Assembly: GCA_963814905.1 (NCBI GenBank)
Contig: CAWFEM010000006.1
Span: 14,861-78,860 of the forward strand
Length of the DNA: 64,000 nt
Reading direction: 5' to 3'
Source of the DNA: DASWJZ01 sp963814905
Lineage (GTDB): Bacteria; Pseudomonadota; Alphaproteobacteria; Rhizobiales; Afifellaceae
The translations under genes were made by a program, and so were the position numbers. The notes under the pieces were generated by a model. The model saw only the letters and a program-made list of their open reading frames with translations, made no database searches and was not told where the DNA came from. Positions 63,809 to 64,000 of this stretch are shown here, piece by piece (within the stretch, counting starts at the first letter, position 1; every line of letters starts with the position of its first letter).

Positions 63809-64000
63809 GGCATCCTCCTTCATTTGGCTGCCGCAAGGGGTGGCGGTTCCTCTCAGCAGCCGACATCCACCGGATGACGGGCACCGTTTGCCTGACCCGG
63901 CATTCCCCAGATGGATCGGCATTTTTCCCAGATTGCAGCGTTTCGGCTTTTCCGGCAAGGCCGGACCGCCGCCGCGCGGTGGGCGAAGCCCTCTCCGTGG
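63809..64000. other. Window end, nothing recognised
   Basis: Only short frames. No RNA gene, repeat or tRNA-Phe-like att sequence was seen in the last 190 bases. Confidence 0.5.

Larger units (their letters stand above)
49245..64000. mobile_element. Accessory region, probable integrated island in tRNA-Phe (right end not seen)
   Basis: From the integrase onward the sequence has lower GC in places (notably 52.4-52.9 kb), many short unknown genes, two serine resolvases, IS1595 and IS3 remnants and several frameshifted genes. The phasin and zinc-ribbon genes (55.5-56.3 kb) look like ordinary alphaproteobacterial genes, so the region may be a mosaic of several insertions. Confidence 0.55.

Noticed and set aside
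49245..64000. CRISPR array or phage structural module
   Set aside because: No regularly spaced repeats and no capsid, tail or terminase genes were seen.

Overview
The window is high-GC DNA from an alphaproteobacterium, most likely of the Hyphomicrobiales (Rhizobiales). Pointers are a class I lysyl-tRNA synthetase, a SAM-II riboswitch ahead of metZ, a LiuR-like MerR regulator beside fatty-acid oxidation genes, a two-domain dCTP deaminase, and the run murA / DUF2948 / hisD / UPF0262 / maf / yacG.

1-9.3 kb: the N-terminal part of a coiled-coil protein leaves the window on the left. A perfect palindromic operator and a MerR regulator precede a beta-oxidation set: acyl-CoA dehydrogenase, thiolase, cupin and a FadB-like two-domain enzyme. 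A HicAB toxin-antitoxin pair and a DUF6159 membrane protein interrupt this set. 9.4-18 kb: S24 repressor-like protein, nuclease-fold exported protein, lysK, a lytic transglycosylase, a solute-binding protein, a CDP-alcohol phosphatidyltransferase, metZ under a SAM-II riboswitch, a nested 28-bp inverted repeat, and dCTP deaminase. 18-26.3 kb: a CHASE2-PAS-GGDEF-EAL protein next to a FecR protein, a three-gene ABC importer, tRNA-Gly(CCC), a methyltransferase and an HU-like protein. 26.6-33 kb: one tightly packed minus-strand operon encodes a xylose-type ABC importer (XylF, XylH, XylG), then a di-heme cytochrome peroxidase-like protein and a CRTAC1/FG-GAP protein with overlapping start and stop codons. 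33-40.5 kb: a frameshifted nucleotidyltransferase, two potassium transporters (Kup and a K+/H+ antiporter type) and a GspE_N-type glycosyltransferase. 40.7-48.9 kb: the conserved murA-to-yacG housekeeping cluster, followed by an MMPL/RND exporter.

49.2-64 kb is accessory. A tyrosine integrase abuts the 3' end of tRNA-Phe(GAA), with an AlpA-like protein, a small regulator and a serine resolvase behind it. Then comes an 834-residue lipoprotein joining a peptidoglycan-binding domain, TPR repeats and a ClpP-like protease fold. Beyond it are small unknown genes, a phasin and a zinc-ribbon protein. The remainder is strongly decayed: an IS1595 transposase remnant, a broken DUF6471 gene, an mrr gene with three frameshifts, a second resolvase with a frameshift, an inverted broken copy of the lipoprotein's C-terminal domain, frameshifted small exported proteins and an IS3 fragment. 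Inside it lies a very odd tRNA-Ser-like gene with a CCU anticodon and a 47-nt variable region. No second copy of the tRNA-Phe end was seen, so the right island boundary is probably outside the window.

The most interesting points are the aberrant tRNA-Ser-like gene, the chimeric lipoprotein and its broken copy, the sugar-importer/di-heme-peroxidase/FG-GAP operon, the CHASE2-EAL/FecR pair and the SAM-II riboswitch with its terminator.
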